A stretch of DNA of 64,000 bases, from positions 87,116-151,115 of the forward strand of contig NZ_JNLX01000149.1 of assembly GCF_000715495.1 (NCBI RefSeq), read 5' to 3'. A program made the position numbers and the translations under genes. Numbering within the stretch: the first letter of the stretch is position 1; the number at the start of each line of letters is the position of its first letter. Under the pieces are notes generated by a model that worked only from the letters and a program-made list of their open reading frames with translations, had not been told where the DNA came from and ran no database searches. The stretch is from Hymenobacter sp. IS2118 (GTDB lineage: Bacteria > Bacteroidota > Bacteroidia > Cytophagales > Hymenobacteraceae). This document shows, one piece after another, positions 57,136-64,000 of the stretch.

Positions 57136-57907
57136 CCAAACCTTTAGCCTCGTGCGTTTTGGGCGCTTGTTTAGTCGCCACACCGCCGAGCATTTGCCTG
57201 CCTACCTGATGACGGCCGCTGTGGGCACGGGGGGCATGCTGCTGGTGATGGGGTTTATCACCTACCTGCAACGTAGCGCACTGGGCCTCAGTGCCCAGAT
57301 GGTGTTTTTTATTCTGTTTCTGCTGGCGGGGTGCACTATTTTCACTAGTACCGTTTTTGCGCAGTTTGGCACTCCGCGCCAGGCTTCGGTAGCCCTCACG
57401 CTGCCCGCCTCGCACCTGGAGAAGTTTCTGGTGGCCTGGGTGTACTCGCTGCCGGTATTTGTGCTGGCCTTCGTGCCCATGTTTTACCTGGCCGATGCGG
57501 CGGCCGTGTACGCCGGATTGGCGCCCGGCCAAACGCCCGAGCTGCTCGACCTGGTGGCCGCCCGCCAGGACGCGGCCGGCACGCTCTGCCTGCTGGCCGC
57601 CATGCACGCCGCCTGGCTGTGGGGCGGCATCCGCTTCGAAAACAAGCACTTTGTGAAGACCGGGTTTGCCATGCTGTTGCTGCTGGGCGGGCTGTCAGTA
57701 ATCAACTTTCAGATTTTGAAGCGGCTGGCAGGTGTTGAGCTCATGCCAGCGCCGCTCTTCACGGGCCTGCGGTTCATGGAAGGCCAGCAGTATTACAGCG
57801 TGGACCTGCCCGATGCCCAGGCGCACTGGCTGGCGCTGCTGCCGTTGGGCCTGGCGGCGCTGCTGTGGGCGGCGGCCTATTTCCGCCTCACCGAAAAGCA
57901 GCTTTAA
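57119..57907 (+). CDS. ABC transporter permease-like membrane protein
   Basis: The 262-residue protein begins at ATG 57119 inside the ATPase gene (17-bp overlap). It has about six hydrophobic segments (for example GTGGMLLVMGFITYL, MVFFILFLLAGCTIFTSTVF, LGLAALLWAAAYF). No ABC-2 family signature is distinct, but its position and topology make it the membrane part of this transporter. Confidence 0.8.
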   Translation: MNPSSNQTFSLVRFGRLFSRHTAEHLPAYLMTAAVGTGGMLLVMGFITYLQRSALGLSAQMVFFILFLLAGCTIFTSTVFAQFGTPRQASVALTLPASHLEKFLVAWVYSLPVFVLAFVPMFYLADAAAVYAGLAPGQTPELLDLVAARQDAAGTLCLLAAMHAAWLWGGIRFENKHFVKTGFAMLLLLGGLSVINFQILKRLAGVELMPAPLFTGLRFMEGQQYYSVDLPDAQAHWLALLPLGLAALLWAAAYFRLTEKQL

Positions 57908-57922
57908 GCACTCGCTCAGAAA

Positions 57923-57996
57923 GGTTGTCAGTTGCTCGTTGTCAGTCAGGTTTCTATGACTTGCTAACAATTGACAATCAGTAACGAGCAACTAAA
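57923..57996. repeat. GTCAGTTGCT-family palindrome, copy 4
   Basis: GGTTGTCAGTTGCTCGTTGTC on the left faces ACAATTGACAATCAGTAACG and AGCAACTAA on the right. It occupies most of the 100-bp gap inside the ABC operon, between permease and GntR genes. Confidence 0.82.
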
Positions 57997-58007
57997 TAGT
58001 CATACTC

Positions 58008-58424
58008 ATGGAATTTCGCGATAACGAAGCCATTTACCTGCAGATAGCCGGGTATGTGGGCGAGAAAATCCTGCGCCAGCAGTGGCCGCCCGACGACAAG
58101 ATTCCGTCGGTGCGCGACCTGGCCGGCGAGCTGCAGGTGAACCCCAACACGGTGATGCGGACCTACGAATTTCTGCAGAACCAGGAAGTGCTGTACAACA
58201 AGCGCGGCATCGGATTTTTTGTGGCGCCCGACGCCGGCCAGAAAGTGAAGGCATTCCGCCGGGCGCGGTTCCTGCAGCAGGAGCTGCCGGAGCTGTTCAA
58301 AACCATCTTTCTGCTCGACATCGGCCTCGACGAACTGCAGCAGCGCTACGCCCAGTTCAAAGCCGCGCAACCGGCTGCCTCATCCCCTTGCACCGCAACC
58401 CTCAACGGACATGAAAACCAGTAA
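58008..58424 (+). CDS. GntR-family regulator, YtrA subgroup
   Basis: The 138-residue protein has the short YtrA-type layout: an N-terminal winged helix (IYLQIAGYVGEKILRQQWPPDDKIPSVRDLAGELQVNPNTVMRTYEFLQNQEVL) and a small C-terminal helical dimerisation region (FLQQELPELFKTIFLLDIGLDELQQRY). YtrA members repress the ABC operons they belong to. The palindrome TGTACTA-N6-TAGTACA before the first gene is the likely binding site. The gene overlaps the following gene by 14 bp. Confidence 0.9.
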   Translation: MEFRDNEAIYLQIAGYVGEKILRQQWPPDDKIPSVRDLAGELQVNPNTVMRTYEFLQNQEVLYNKRGIGFFVAPDAGQKVKAFRRARFLQQELPELFKTIFLLDIGLDELQQRYAQFKAAQPAASSPCTATLNGHENQ

Positions 58425-59139
58425 TAAATGGCTGCTCGCGGCGCTGCTGCTGCTGCTCGGCTCCCTCACGGCCCACAACATGAGCCTGCGCGCCGAGTAT
58501 GCCCGCGGCACCTACAAAGACCCCAAGCGCAACACGGTGGCTCTGGCCTTCAAAAACTTCACCGAAATAGACGTGCAGGCGGCCACGGCCATGGGTGTGA
58601 AAATAGTGGCCGGGTCCTACGAAGTGCGCCTGGCCAAGGGCGCCGAGCAATACGTGAAAGTGACGCAGCAAGGCCCGCGCCTGACCATTGCGCTGGCCTT
58701 TCCGGAAGAGCGCCAGTCGTTGGGCGGCCAGCACACGCTCACCGTCAGCCTGCCCCGCCTTACCCAGCTCACGGCCAGCGGCACTTACTTGGAAAAAGGC
58801 CAGCCGGTGCGCGAAAAAGTAGGCCGCGGCCGTTCCTCCTTGCGCATTGAGGGCTTCCGGCAAGACAGCCTGCGGCTGCAGCAGGACCACGGCACCCAAA
58901 TTGACCTGGCCAACAACCAGCTCGGCTACCTGCGGGCCGACGCCGGCCGCACGCCGGGCAGCCATCCGGTGCTCCACATCGACAAAACCAACCGGATTCA
59001 GGCCGCCAGCCTGGCCATACACAGCCAGGGCGAGCTGCAGCTGGCAGCCGGCGGCATTCCCGACCTGCGCACGCAGTTCGGCGACAGCGCCCGCGCCACG
59101 CTCACGGGCGCCGGGCTGCGCAGCCTGGGCCAGCGCTAA
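58411..59139 (+). CDS. DUF2807-like (GIN domain) secreted or anchored protein
   Basis: The 242-residue product has an N-terminal hydrophobic segment (KWLLAALLLLLGSLTA) and a beta-helix-like body of short repeated strands (FTEIDVQAATAMGVKIVAGSYEVRLAKG, then LRIEGFRQDSLRLQQDHGTQIDLANNQLGYL), as in DUF2807/GIN putative adhesin-head domains. The last gene of the ABC/GntR operon, it starts within the regulator gene. A role in envelope stress with the transporter is inferred from context. Confidence 0.75.
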   Translation: MKTSNKWLLAALLLLLGSLTAHNMSLRAEYARGTYKDPKRNTVALAFKNFTEIDVQAATAMGVKIVAGSYEVRLAKGAEQYVKVTQQGPRLTIALAFPEERQSLGGQHTLTVSLPRLTQLTASGTYLEKGQPVREKVGRGRSSLRIEGFRQDSLRLQQDHGTQIDLANNQLGYLRADAGRTPGSHPVLHIDKTNRIQAASLAIHSQGELQLAAGGIPDLRTQFGDSARATLTGAGLRSLGQR

Positions 59140-59168
59140 ACCCTGGCTTTTCTCATCTTTTTCTGCAC

Positions 59169-59221
59169 AGCCACGCCGGTGAGCAAGCGAATCATAGATT
59201 CGCCCGCTCACCGGCGTGGCT
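59169..59221. repeat. Inverted repeat after the GIN-domain gene
   Basis: AGCCACGCCGGTGAGC (59169-59184) and GCTCACCGGCGTGGCT (59206-59221) are exact complements; an inner GCGAAT/ATTCGC pair extends the stem. There is no T-run, so a role as a simple terminator is doubtful. Confidence 0.7.
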
Positions 59222-59365
59222 GCTTGGTGGCTGTGGAAGTGAGCGGCGTTGGCCGGCTGGTAAATGATGGGCCCCAAGGCCAACGACGGCGGTCAGAACG
59301 AACTTGTTTTGGCGATATCGGTATTAAAATTGAGGTCCGAAACGCATTGCAAGCGCTTGAGGACG

Positions 59366-59373
59366 TAAATTTG
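59366..59373 (+). promoter_or_regulatory. -7 box (TAAATTTG) before the SirB1-like gene
   Basis: A perfect TAnnTTTG box lies 26 bp before the ATG at 59400; TTG at 59347 is a candidate -33 element at slightly short spacing. Confidence 0.5.
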
Positions 59374-59399
59374 ACTTGCTGTTCTACCTGCCCCGCGCC

Positions 59400-60233
59400 A
59401 TGACCAACAAAGAAATCAAAGCCCTTATTTCCCTGCTCGACGACCCGGAAGTGGCGCCGCACATCCAGGATAAAATCCAGAACCTGGGCGAGAGCATCAT
59501 TCCCTTTCTGGAGGAATCGTGGGAGGAAACGCTGGACAGCCAGCAGCAGCAGCGCCTGGAGGATTTGATTCATCACCTGCAGTTTGAGGGGCTGCGGCAG
59601 CGCTTGCGGGTGTGGCGCGAGGCCGGCGCCACCGACCTGCTCGAAGGCATGTGGCTGCTGAACACCTACCAGTACCCCGATGCCGACTACCAGGCCCTGA
59701 ACCGGGCCATTGAGCAGCTGCGCTTTGAGGCCTGGACGGCCATGCGCCCCGAAATGCACCCCGCCGACCAGGTGCAAACCCTGAATTACATCATGTTTCG
59801 GGTGCACAAGTTCGCGGCCAACACCCAGCATTTCCACTCGCCGGCCAACTCCATGCTGCAGCGCGTGATTGAAACCAAGCGCGGCAACCCGCTCACGCTG
59901 TGCGTGATATACCTGCTGGTGGCCCAGCGTCTGCACCTACCGGTTTCCGGTGTGAATCTGCCCAATCTGTTTGTGCTCACCTTTCGGCCCGAGCTGCCGG
60001 GCGCCGAGCCGTTCTACATCAATTGCTACAACCGCGGCCTGGTGCTCTCGCGCACCGACATTGAGCACTACGTCGGCCAGCTCAATATTTCCTCCAACCC
60101 GATGTTCTACGAGCCCTGCACCAACCTCGACATCGTGCGCCGCGCCCTGCGCAACCTGCAAATGAGCTTCGAGAAGCTGCAGGAGCCCGCTAAAGCCGCC
60201 GAAGCGGCAATGCTGCTGGGCATTTTGGAATAA
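59400..60233 (+). CDS. SirB1-type transglutaminase-like (Transglut_core2) protein
   Basis: The 277-residue protein has the SirB1 pattern: LNYIMFRVHKFAANTQHFHSPANSMLQRVIETKRGNPLTLCVIYLLVAQRL (about residues 128-180) and VSGVNLPNLFVLTF. SirB1-like proteins carry a transglutaminase-like fold of unknown activity, often with tetratricopeptide-like helices; here an N-terminal helical part precedes it (IQDKIQNLGESIIPFLEESWEETL). No partner gene is adjacent. The start is ATG 59400. Confidence 0.85.
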   Translation: MTNKEIKALISLLDDPEVAPHIQDKIQNLGESIIPFLEESWEETLDSQQQQRLEDLIHHLQFEGLRQRLRVWREAGATDLLEGMWLLNTYQYPDADYQALNRAIEQLRFEAWTAMRPEMHPADQVQTLNYIMFRVHKFAANTQHFHSPANSMLQRVIETKRGNPLTLCVIYLLVAQRLHLPVSGVNLPNLFVLTFRPELPGAEPFYINCYNRGLVLSRTDIEHYVGQLNISSNPMFYEPCTNLDIVRRALRNLQMSFEKLQEPAKAAEAAMLLGILE

Positions 60234-60676
60234 GGACCCACGCAAGTGGCGAGCCGTTGGTTGATAGCCGCTAGCTTTTTCTTTCAATAGGACTTACGCA
60301 GTCAGTAGCTGGTGCGCGTCTCCGACGCGTTGCCCATTGGTTTCATGTCTCTGACGCGCAGGGCCAACGCGACCAGACGGGGCGAACGGCGGCGTTTGGA
60401 AACGCCAAGCCAGCAAGCCACGCGTCGCAGACGCGCGCCAGCGGCTGAGAGCGTAAGTCCTGTTCAAACAGGTGCTTGGTCAGAAAGCAAGTGACTTCTG
60501 CGCAGCTGCCGGGCGGGCCGATGGTTTTTTCGGGCTTGCCGCCCATAGTTCCCCGGCTGGTGCGTGGAACTACGGGCGGCGAAACAGGTATTTCTACGGC
60601 CCGACTATTCCCGTAAACTTGCTTCCTTTGGGGCGTTCGTTTTGCACGCTTCACCCTTTTAAAGCCAATTTTCTGT
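60234..60676. other. 443-bp intergenic region with MITE-like element and hairpin
   Basis: The gap holds the inverted-repeat element at 60289-60461 and, further right, a 15-bp inverted repeat with one mismatch (GCCGCCCATAGTTCC at 60538-60552 and its partner at 60566-60580). A weak -7-like TTCCTTTG precedes the next gene. No ORF with protein-like features is present. Confidence 0.6.
60289..60461. mobile_element. MITE-like element with ~43-bp terminal inverted repeats
   Basis: The ends AGGACTTACGC (60289-60299) and GCGTAAGTCCT (60451-60461) are perfect complements, and similarity continues inward over about 43 bp on each side (left AGTCAGTAGCTGGTGCGCG, right complement CTCTCAGCCGCTGGCGCGCG). 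A further hairpin (GGCGTTTGGAAACGCC) sits in the middle. It encodes nothing. Size and structure fit a nonautonomous transposable element; I see no clear target-site duplication. Confidence 0.7.
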
Positions 60677-61396
60677 ATGAGTCATTCCGTCATTCCAGCC
60701 GTCGAATTCGACCAGTGGGTTTACAACTGGAAAAATAAAGAGCACGAAACGGGCCCCTATGATTTTTTTGCTCAGAAGGGCCGGGTGCAAACCGGGATGA
60801 TTTTCGCGTTTGACGAAATGCGCTACCTGCTGTCTGCCACGGGCATCGTGACCGTTAAAATCCGCTTCGGGCTGCGCGAGTCGGAAGATGGCCAGGCACC
60901 GCAATTTAACCTGGTGCTGTTCGGGGCCGACATGGACAACCAGGTCATTACGCCCTACTTTACGTCGTCGGCCGTTACCTACCACGACTCCGACAGTACC
61001 AAACCCCAGCCCGAAGGCAACCTGCCCCAGGCCCTGATGCGGGAATGGCAGAAAAACTGGCACGAGCAAGCCAAGGCCGGCACCGTCGACCAGGAGATGT
61101 TTAAGGTGCGCTACGGCTTTTTGCAGGGCTACAACTACCCGGTGAACGAGTTTATGGCGGCGCTGGGCACCTTCAAAGGGGTTTCGACCATTCACATTAC
61201 CTATGGCCTGCACAAGTACTACACCCTGTACGAAACCGCCGAATCGCCCCTGAGCTTCGTGCATACGTTCGGCCTGGTGCTCTACGCCAGCACCAAAGCC
61301 ATTGGCGGTCCGGACGGGGACGTTGGCGCCCCGAACCCAATTATCGACGACAGCGGCTACTACGACCTGACGGCCCCCTGCCCCCAAACCTGCTAA
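60677..61396 (+). CDS. Protein of unknown function
   Basis: The 239-residue cytoplasmic protein has no signal peptide or membrane segment and many aromatic residues (EFDQWVYNWKNKEHETGPYDF, EMFKVRYGFLQGYNYPVNEFM, STIHITYGLHKYYTLYE). It ends with CPQTC. I do not recognise the family. The start is ATG 60677. It stands alone between a MITE-like element and the sensor genes. Confidence 0.55.
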   Translation: MSHSVIPAVEFDQWVYNWKNKEHETGPYDFFAQKGRVQTGMIFAFDEMRYLLSATGIVTVKIRFGLRESEDGQAPQFNLVLFGADMDNQVITPYFTSSAVTYHDSDSTKPQPEGNLPQALMREWQKNWHEQAKAGTVDQEMFKVRYGFLQGYNYPVNEFMAALGTFKGVSTIHITYGLHKYYTLYETAESPLSFVHTFGLVLYASTKAIGGPDGDVGAPNPIIDDSGYYDLTAPCPQTC

Positions 61397-61508
61397 AGGG
61401 CCCCAACACCCTCGCTGAGTAAGGCGCAAAAAGTGGCATTAACTACGGTTTCCGCCACTTTTTGCGCCTCCAGCCGCCCGCGTACCCGGCACCTTTGCTA
61501 TCCTCCGC

Positions 61509-62159
61509 ATGAGCTATTCCAACGGGCAGATAATTATTCTGCTTGCGATTGTTCCCACTATTATCGCCGCTCTCATCGCGGCCCTGAAGTGGCGGGCGCT
61601 GCCCGCTGGCCTGCGCCCCCTGGCCATGCTGGTTTTCTTTGCCCTTTTCACGGAGGCGTTCAGCCGGGTTTTGTGGGTGTTTAAGCTCTCGAACCTGTTC
61701 ATGTGGCCCGTCTACATCGGGGTCGAGTTTGGGCTGTTGGTTTGGATGTACAGCCGCGTGATTGACAGCCACTGGCTGCGGCGCAGCCGCTGGGTGCTCA
61801 CCGTTGCAATGGCCGGGCTGGCCGTGGCCGAGGGTGTGCTCCGGGCTTCCCAAACGTTTCGGGTCGATAATGCCGTGCGTCTGCTCGAAAGCCTGAGCGT
61901 TATTTTACTGGTGCTGGCCTACTACCACGTTTCCCTGCGCCGCCCCAGCACGGCCTACATCTGGCAGGAACCGCTGTTTTGGGTGTCGACGGGCCTGCTG
62001 TTTTACTTCGCGGGCAATTTTTTGATTTATACGTTTGTAAACTTCGCCTACTTTTACCACCGTCATCTGACCATTCAGCTCTGGGTCGTGCACGCGGCGC
62101 TCAACAGCCTCCTGTATTGTACCTACGCTTACGCCCTATGGATAAGCCCGAAGAGCTAG
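61509..62159 (+). CDS. Polytopic membrane protein overlapping a histidine kinase gene
   Basis: The 216-residue protein has about six to seven hydrophobic segments (GQIIILLAIVPTIIAALIAAL, LRPLAMLVFFALFTEAFSRVL, PVYIGVEFGLLVWMY, LTVAMAGLAVAEGVL, LLESLSVILLVLAYYHVSL, VSTGLLFYFAGNFLIYTFV, LWVVHAALNSLLYC) and almost no loops. The next gene starts 22 bp before its end, so the two are translationally coupled; it may be the detached sensory membrane part of that kinase. No domain name can be given with confidence. Confidence 0.75.
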   Translation: MSYSNGQIIILLAIVPTIIAALIAALKWRALPAGLRPLAMLVFFALFTEAFSRVLWVFKLSNLFMWPVYIGVEFGLLVWMYSRVIDSHWLRRSRWVLTVAMAGLAVAEGVLRASQTFRVDNAVRLLESLSVILLVLAYYHVSLRRPSTAYIWQEPLFWVSTGLLFYFAGNFLIYTFVNFAYFYHRHLTIQLWVVHAALNSLLYCTYAYALWISPKS

Positions 62160-62929
62160 ATTTTATGCAACTCCTGGGCACCGGCGTGGTAATGATGCTG
62201 CTGCTGGTGCTGCTGGTGGTGGTGTTTGTGATAGTGCACCAGAAGCGCGCCCACCTGCTTCAGGCGCAGCTGCGGCAGCAGGAGTTGAGCTACCAGTCTT
62301 CGATGCTTGAGGCGATGGTGGCCTCGCAGGAAAGCGAGCGGGAGCGCATCGCGCAGGACCTGCACGATGAGATTGGGGCTTCCTTGTCGGCGGCGCGGCT
62401 CTTCATCACCCAGGTGCACTACGAAGCTCCCACGCCGCACCTGCAGGAAATGTCGCAGCAGGCCAGCCAGATTCTGGGCGAAACCTTGCAAAACGTGCGC
62501 AGCATCGCGCAAAACCTCTCGCCGGCCCTGCTCGAACGGTTTGGCCTTTGCCGGGCCGTCACCACGCTGGGCAGCCGCCTCGAAGCCGCCGGCCTGCATG
62601 TGGAGTTGAACGTTGACGAAGCCGTGGAAACGCTGGGAAGCAGCGCCCAGCTGGCCCTCTATCGTATTGTGCAGGAGCTATTCGCCAATGTCGTCCGCCA
62701 CGCCGGGGCCCGCTGTCTCACGCTGCACCTGCAAGCCGCCGCCGGCCAGCTGCGGCTGGAGGTGACCGACGACGGGTGCGGTTTCGTGCGGGATGCCCCG
62801 GCCGCCAGCCGGGCTGCGGGCATGGGCCTGGCCGGCATTCAGGCGCGAACCAAGCTGTTGAATGGCCAGCTGGAAATCAGCTCGGTCCCTGGCCAGGGTA
62901 CCCGCGTTATCTTGGTTTTGCCGCACTAA
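62138..62929 (+). CDS. Sensor histidine kinase, NarL/HisKA_3 type
   Basis: The 263-residue kinase has one membrane segment (VVMMLLLVLLVVVFVIV, about 17-33), a coiled linker, the phospho-acceptor His76 in ERERIAQDLHDEIGASLSAARL (HisKA_3) and an HATPase domain with N-box VQELFANVVRHAGA, G1 VTDDGCGF and G2 GMGLAGIQART. Such kinases pair with LuxR/NarL-type response regulators that are normally encoded next to them. None is present in the window; an IS630 element begins 60 bp downstream. The start is ATG 62138. Confidence 0.93.
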   Translation: MDKPEELDFMQLLGTGVVMMLLLVLLVVVFVIVHQKRAHLLQAQLRQQELSYQSSMLEAMVASQESERERIAQDLHDEIGASLSAARLFITQVHYEAPTPHLQEMSQQASQILGETLQNVRSIAQNLSPALLERFGLCRAVTTLGSRLEAAGLHVELNVDEAVETLGSSAQLALYRIVQELFANVVRHAGARCLTLHLQAAAGQLRLEVTDDGCGFVRDAPAASRAAGMGLAGIQARTKLLNGQLEISSVPGQGTRVILVLPH

Positions 62930-63002
62930 ATCAATTTATTGCCTTCGCCTTTGTACTGCTTAGCATCTCTGCCATTCCGATGCACCTAGAGCGGTTTCCA
63001 AA

Positions 63003-63560
63003 TCAGTGTACATGATATCCGCAATGGTCAAACCAGTTTTTGGCATCCTGTTCATTTATCCATTCGGCAGCCGCCTGGATAGCCTCTTCCAGCAGGTCGC
63101 AGGTGCGTGCTTTGGTGGTGCGTAGCCACGTCTTGAGTTTGCTAAAAGCGAGTTCAATGGGGTTGAAATCAGGCGAGTAAGGCGGCAGGTAGCGCAAGCG
63201 GGCGCCGTATTTTTGGGCAATTTCGTCCAGGCCGTCGACTTTGTGTACCGTCAAGTTGTCGAGCACCACCACGTCGCCCGGCTGCAACGTGGGGCCGAGC
63301 ACCTGGTCCAAATAGGCCGCGAACACGTCGCCGTTGACGGCCCCATTGACGGTGAGCAACGCCCCGAGTCCGTCCGGGGTCAGGGCCGCGATAAGCGTCA
63401 CGTTCGGGCCGTTGTGCAAGGGCACCGCCTGGTCCACGCGCCGGCCGGCGGGGGCCCGGCCGTAGCGGCGGCAGTACGTGAGGTTGGTGCTCGTTTCGTC
63501 CACAAACACAAAATGAGTAACGTCTTCTTCCTGAATAGCTTCCACAAACAAGCGGCGCAA
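63003..63560 (-). CDS. IS630 transposase, second frame (catalytic domain)
   Basis: The visible frame encodes 185 residues with the DDE catalytic domain: VFVDETSTN (first Asp), VVLDNLTVHKVDG (second Asp) and LPPYSPDFNPIELAFSKLK (Glu region), the hallmark of IS630. The annotated start would be TTG 63560, but the frame enters from upstream: it lies -1 relative to the first ORF, and a run of nine A on the minus strand at 63602-63610 is placed in both frames. Translation as one fused transposase by -1 frameshifting is the family habit. Confidence 0.92.
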   Translation of the reverse strand: MRRLFVEAIQEEDVTHFVFVDETSTNLTYCRRYGRAPAGRRVDQAVPLHNGPNVTLIAALTPDGLGALLTVNGAVNGDVFAAYLDQVLGPTLQPGDVVVLDNLTVHKVDGLDEIAQKYGARLRYLPPYSPDFNPIELAFSKLKTWLRTTKARTCDLLEEAIQAAAEWINEQDAKNWFDHCGYHVH

Positions 63561-63562
63561 CG

Positions 63563-63952
63563 CTACGACCCGTTCGGTGTCGCGCTCGGCGGCGTGGATG
63601 CTTTTTTTTTACGCCCCCAGCCCAGGCGCTCCACCGCCCGCCACGTACTGGTGCGGCTCAGGACCGGGCCCTCGGCGGCGTGCAAGGCGGTGCCCAGTTC
63701 GGCCAGCGTCGCGTCGGGCTGCGCCACCAGACAGGCCCGCAACAGCGCCTCGCCCGCCGGGTCCAGGCGCGGCACCGGGCCGCCGCGTGCGGGTAGGGCG
63801 GCCAGCGAACCCGTGCGGCGCTGGCGCTGCAACAGCTTGTCCACAAACGAAACGGATACGCTGAATTGGGCAGCGACTTGGTAAATCCGGGCCTGCGGCG
63901 CGGCACAAGCCGCCGCTACCCGTTCCCGCAAATCAATCGAATACGCTTTCAT
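63563..63952 (-). CDS. IS630 transposase, first frame (DNA-binding part)
   Basis: The 129-residue ORF contains tandem helix-turn-helix domains (MKAYSIDLRERVAAACAAPQARIYQVAAQFSVSVSFVDKLLQRQ and LVAQPDATLAELGTALHAAEGPVLSRTSTWRAVERLG), which bind the terminal repeats. It ends with GRKKKASTPPS soon after the A-run that shifts ribosomes into the catalytic frame. Start ATG 63952 lies 46 bp inside the right end. Confidence 0.9.
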   Translation of the reverse strand: MKAYSIDLRERVAAACAAPQARIYQVAAQFSVSVSFVDKLLQRQRRTGSLAALPARGGPVPRLDPAGEALLRACLVAQPDATLAELGTALHAAEGPVLSRTSTWRAVERLGWGRKKKASTPPSATPNGS

Positions 63953-64000
63953 CAGGTGAAAATATGCAGAATTCTGTACACTGAATTGGAAACCGCTCTA

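Larger units (their letters stand above)
62989..63998 (-). mobile_element. Complete IS630-family insertion sequence
   Basis: The 1010-bp element has terminal inverted repeats GAGCGGTTTCCAAATCAGTG and its right-end partner GAGCGGTTTCCAATTCAGTG (one mismatch in the first 23 bp) and is flanked by TA on both sides (62987-62988 and 63999-64000), the target duplication of IS630/Tc1 elements. It carries two overlapping-frame transposase ORFs joined by a slippery A-run. Both ends and both ORFs look intact. Confidence 0.93.

Noticed and set aside
59169..59221. Perfect hairpin after the GIN-domain gene as a Rho-independent terminator
   Set aside because: No T-run follows the stem, so I list it only as an inverted repeat.

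Overview
The window looks like chromosomal DNA of a Hymenobacter-like member of the Bacteroidota (order Cytophagales). The evidence is high G+C coding sequence, Bacteroidota-type promoter -7 boxes (TAnnTTTG) instead of sigma70 boxes, start sites without clear Shine-Dalgarno motifs, a transcription terminator factor Rho with a very long disordered insertion, DUF3570/DUF4266/DUF4252 families, and many short palindromic intergenic repeats. The genus is inferred from gene content and repeat style, not proven. I see no tRNA, rRNA, CRISPR array or prophage.

Layout. 1-9 kb: end of a LysM protein, a fatty acid desaturase, replicative DNA polymerase dnaE, thioredoxin and an aminopeptidase P. 9-16 kb (minus strand): lipoproteins, an EVE-domain protein and a four-gene cluster reading thioredoxin-like, ApbE flavin transferase, DUF4266 mini-lipoprotein, DUF3570 outer-membrane protein. 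16-24 kb: PolX/PHP protein with a degraded polymerase active site, a family 9 glycosyltransferase, a lipoprotein, serS and rho. 24-28 kb: DsbA-like protein, lipoprotein, UbiA prenyltransferase and a methyltransferase. 28-36 kb: a membrane protein plus winged-helix regulator pair, a DUF4153/DUF4173-type membrane protein, several small membrane proteins and class A PBP. 36-47 kb: a TIGR01777-type epimerase, folE with a pyruvoyl-tetrahydropterin synthase homologue, the rpsP-rimM-trmD group with a separately promoted rplS, acyl-CoA desaturase, an RluA-type pseudouridine synthase, creD and panB. 47-56 kb: lptD-like, amidase, MCE protein, acyl-CoA carboxylase beta subunit, a broken zeta-toxin-like gene and a J-domain-like protein. 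56-59 kb: an ABC transporter operon with its own GntR/YtrA regulator. 59-64 kb: SirB1-like protein, a MITE-like element, an unknown protein, a membrane protein overlapping a histidine kinase, and a complete IS630-type insertion sequence whose right end coincides with the end of the window.

Two systems stand out. First, a 21-bp site (TARCTTTG, 5 bp, CAAAGTWC, where the left half is the promoter -7 box) occurs exactly three times where I looked: before the membrane protein/winged-helix regulator pair, before the DUF4153/DUF4173-type gene and before creD. About a dozen other -7 boxes in the window lack the CAAAG half. This suggests a small envelope regulon repressed by the winged-helix protein. 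Second, the Trx-ApbE-DUF4266-DUF3570 cluster looks like an uncharacterised extracytoplasmic redox or flavin system built around a tiny lipoprotein ending in GGGCGCN.

The window is also rich in dispersed palindromes of at least six sequence families, some placed inside operons, one abutting a promoter, and one microrepeat that has entered two adjacent coding regions in frame.
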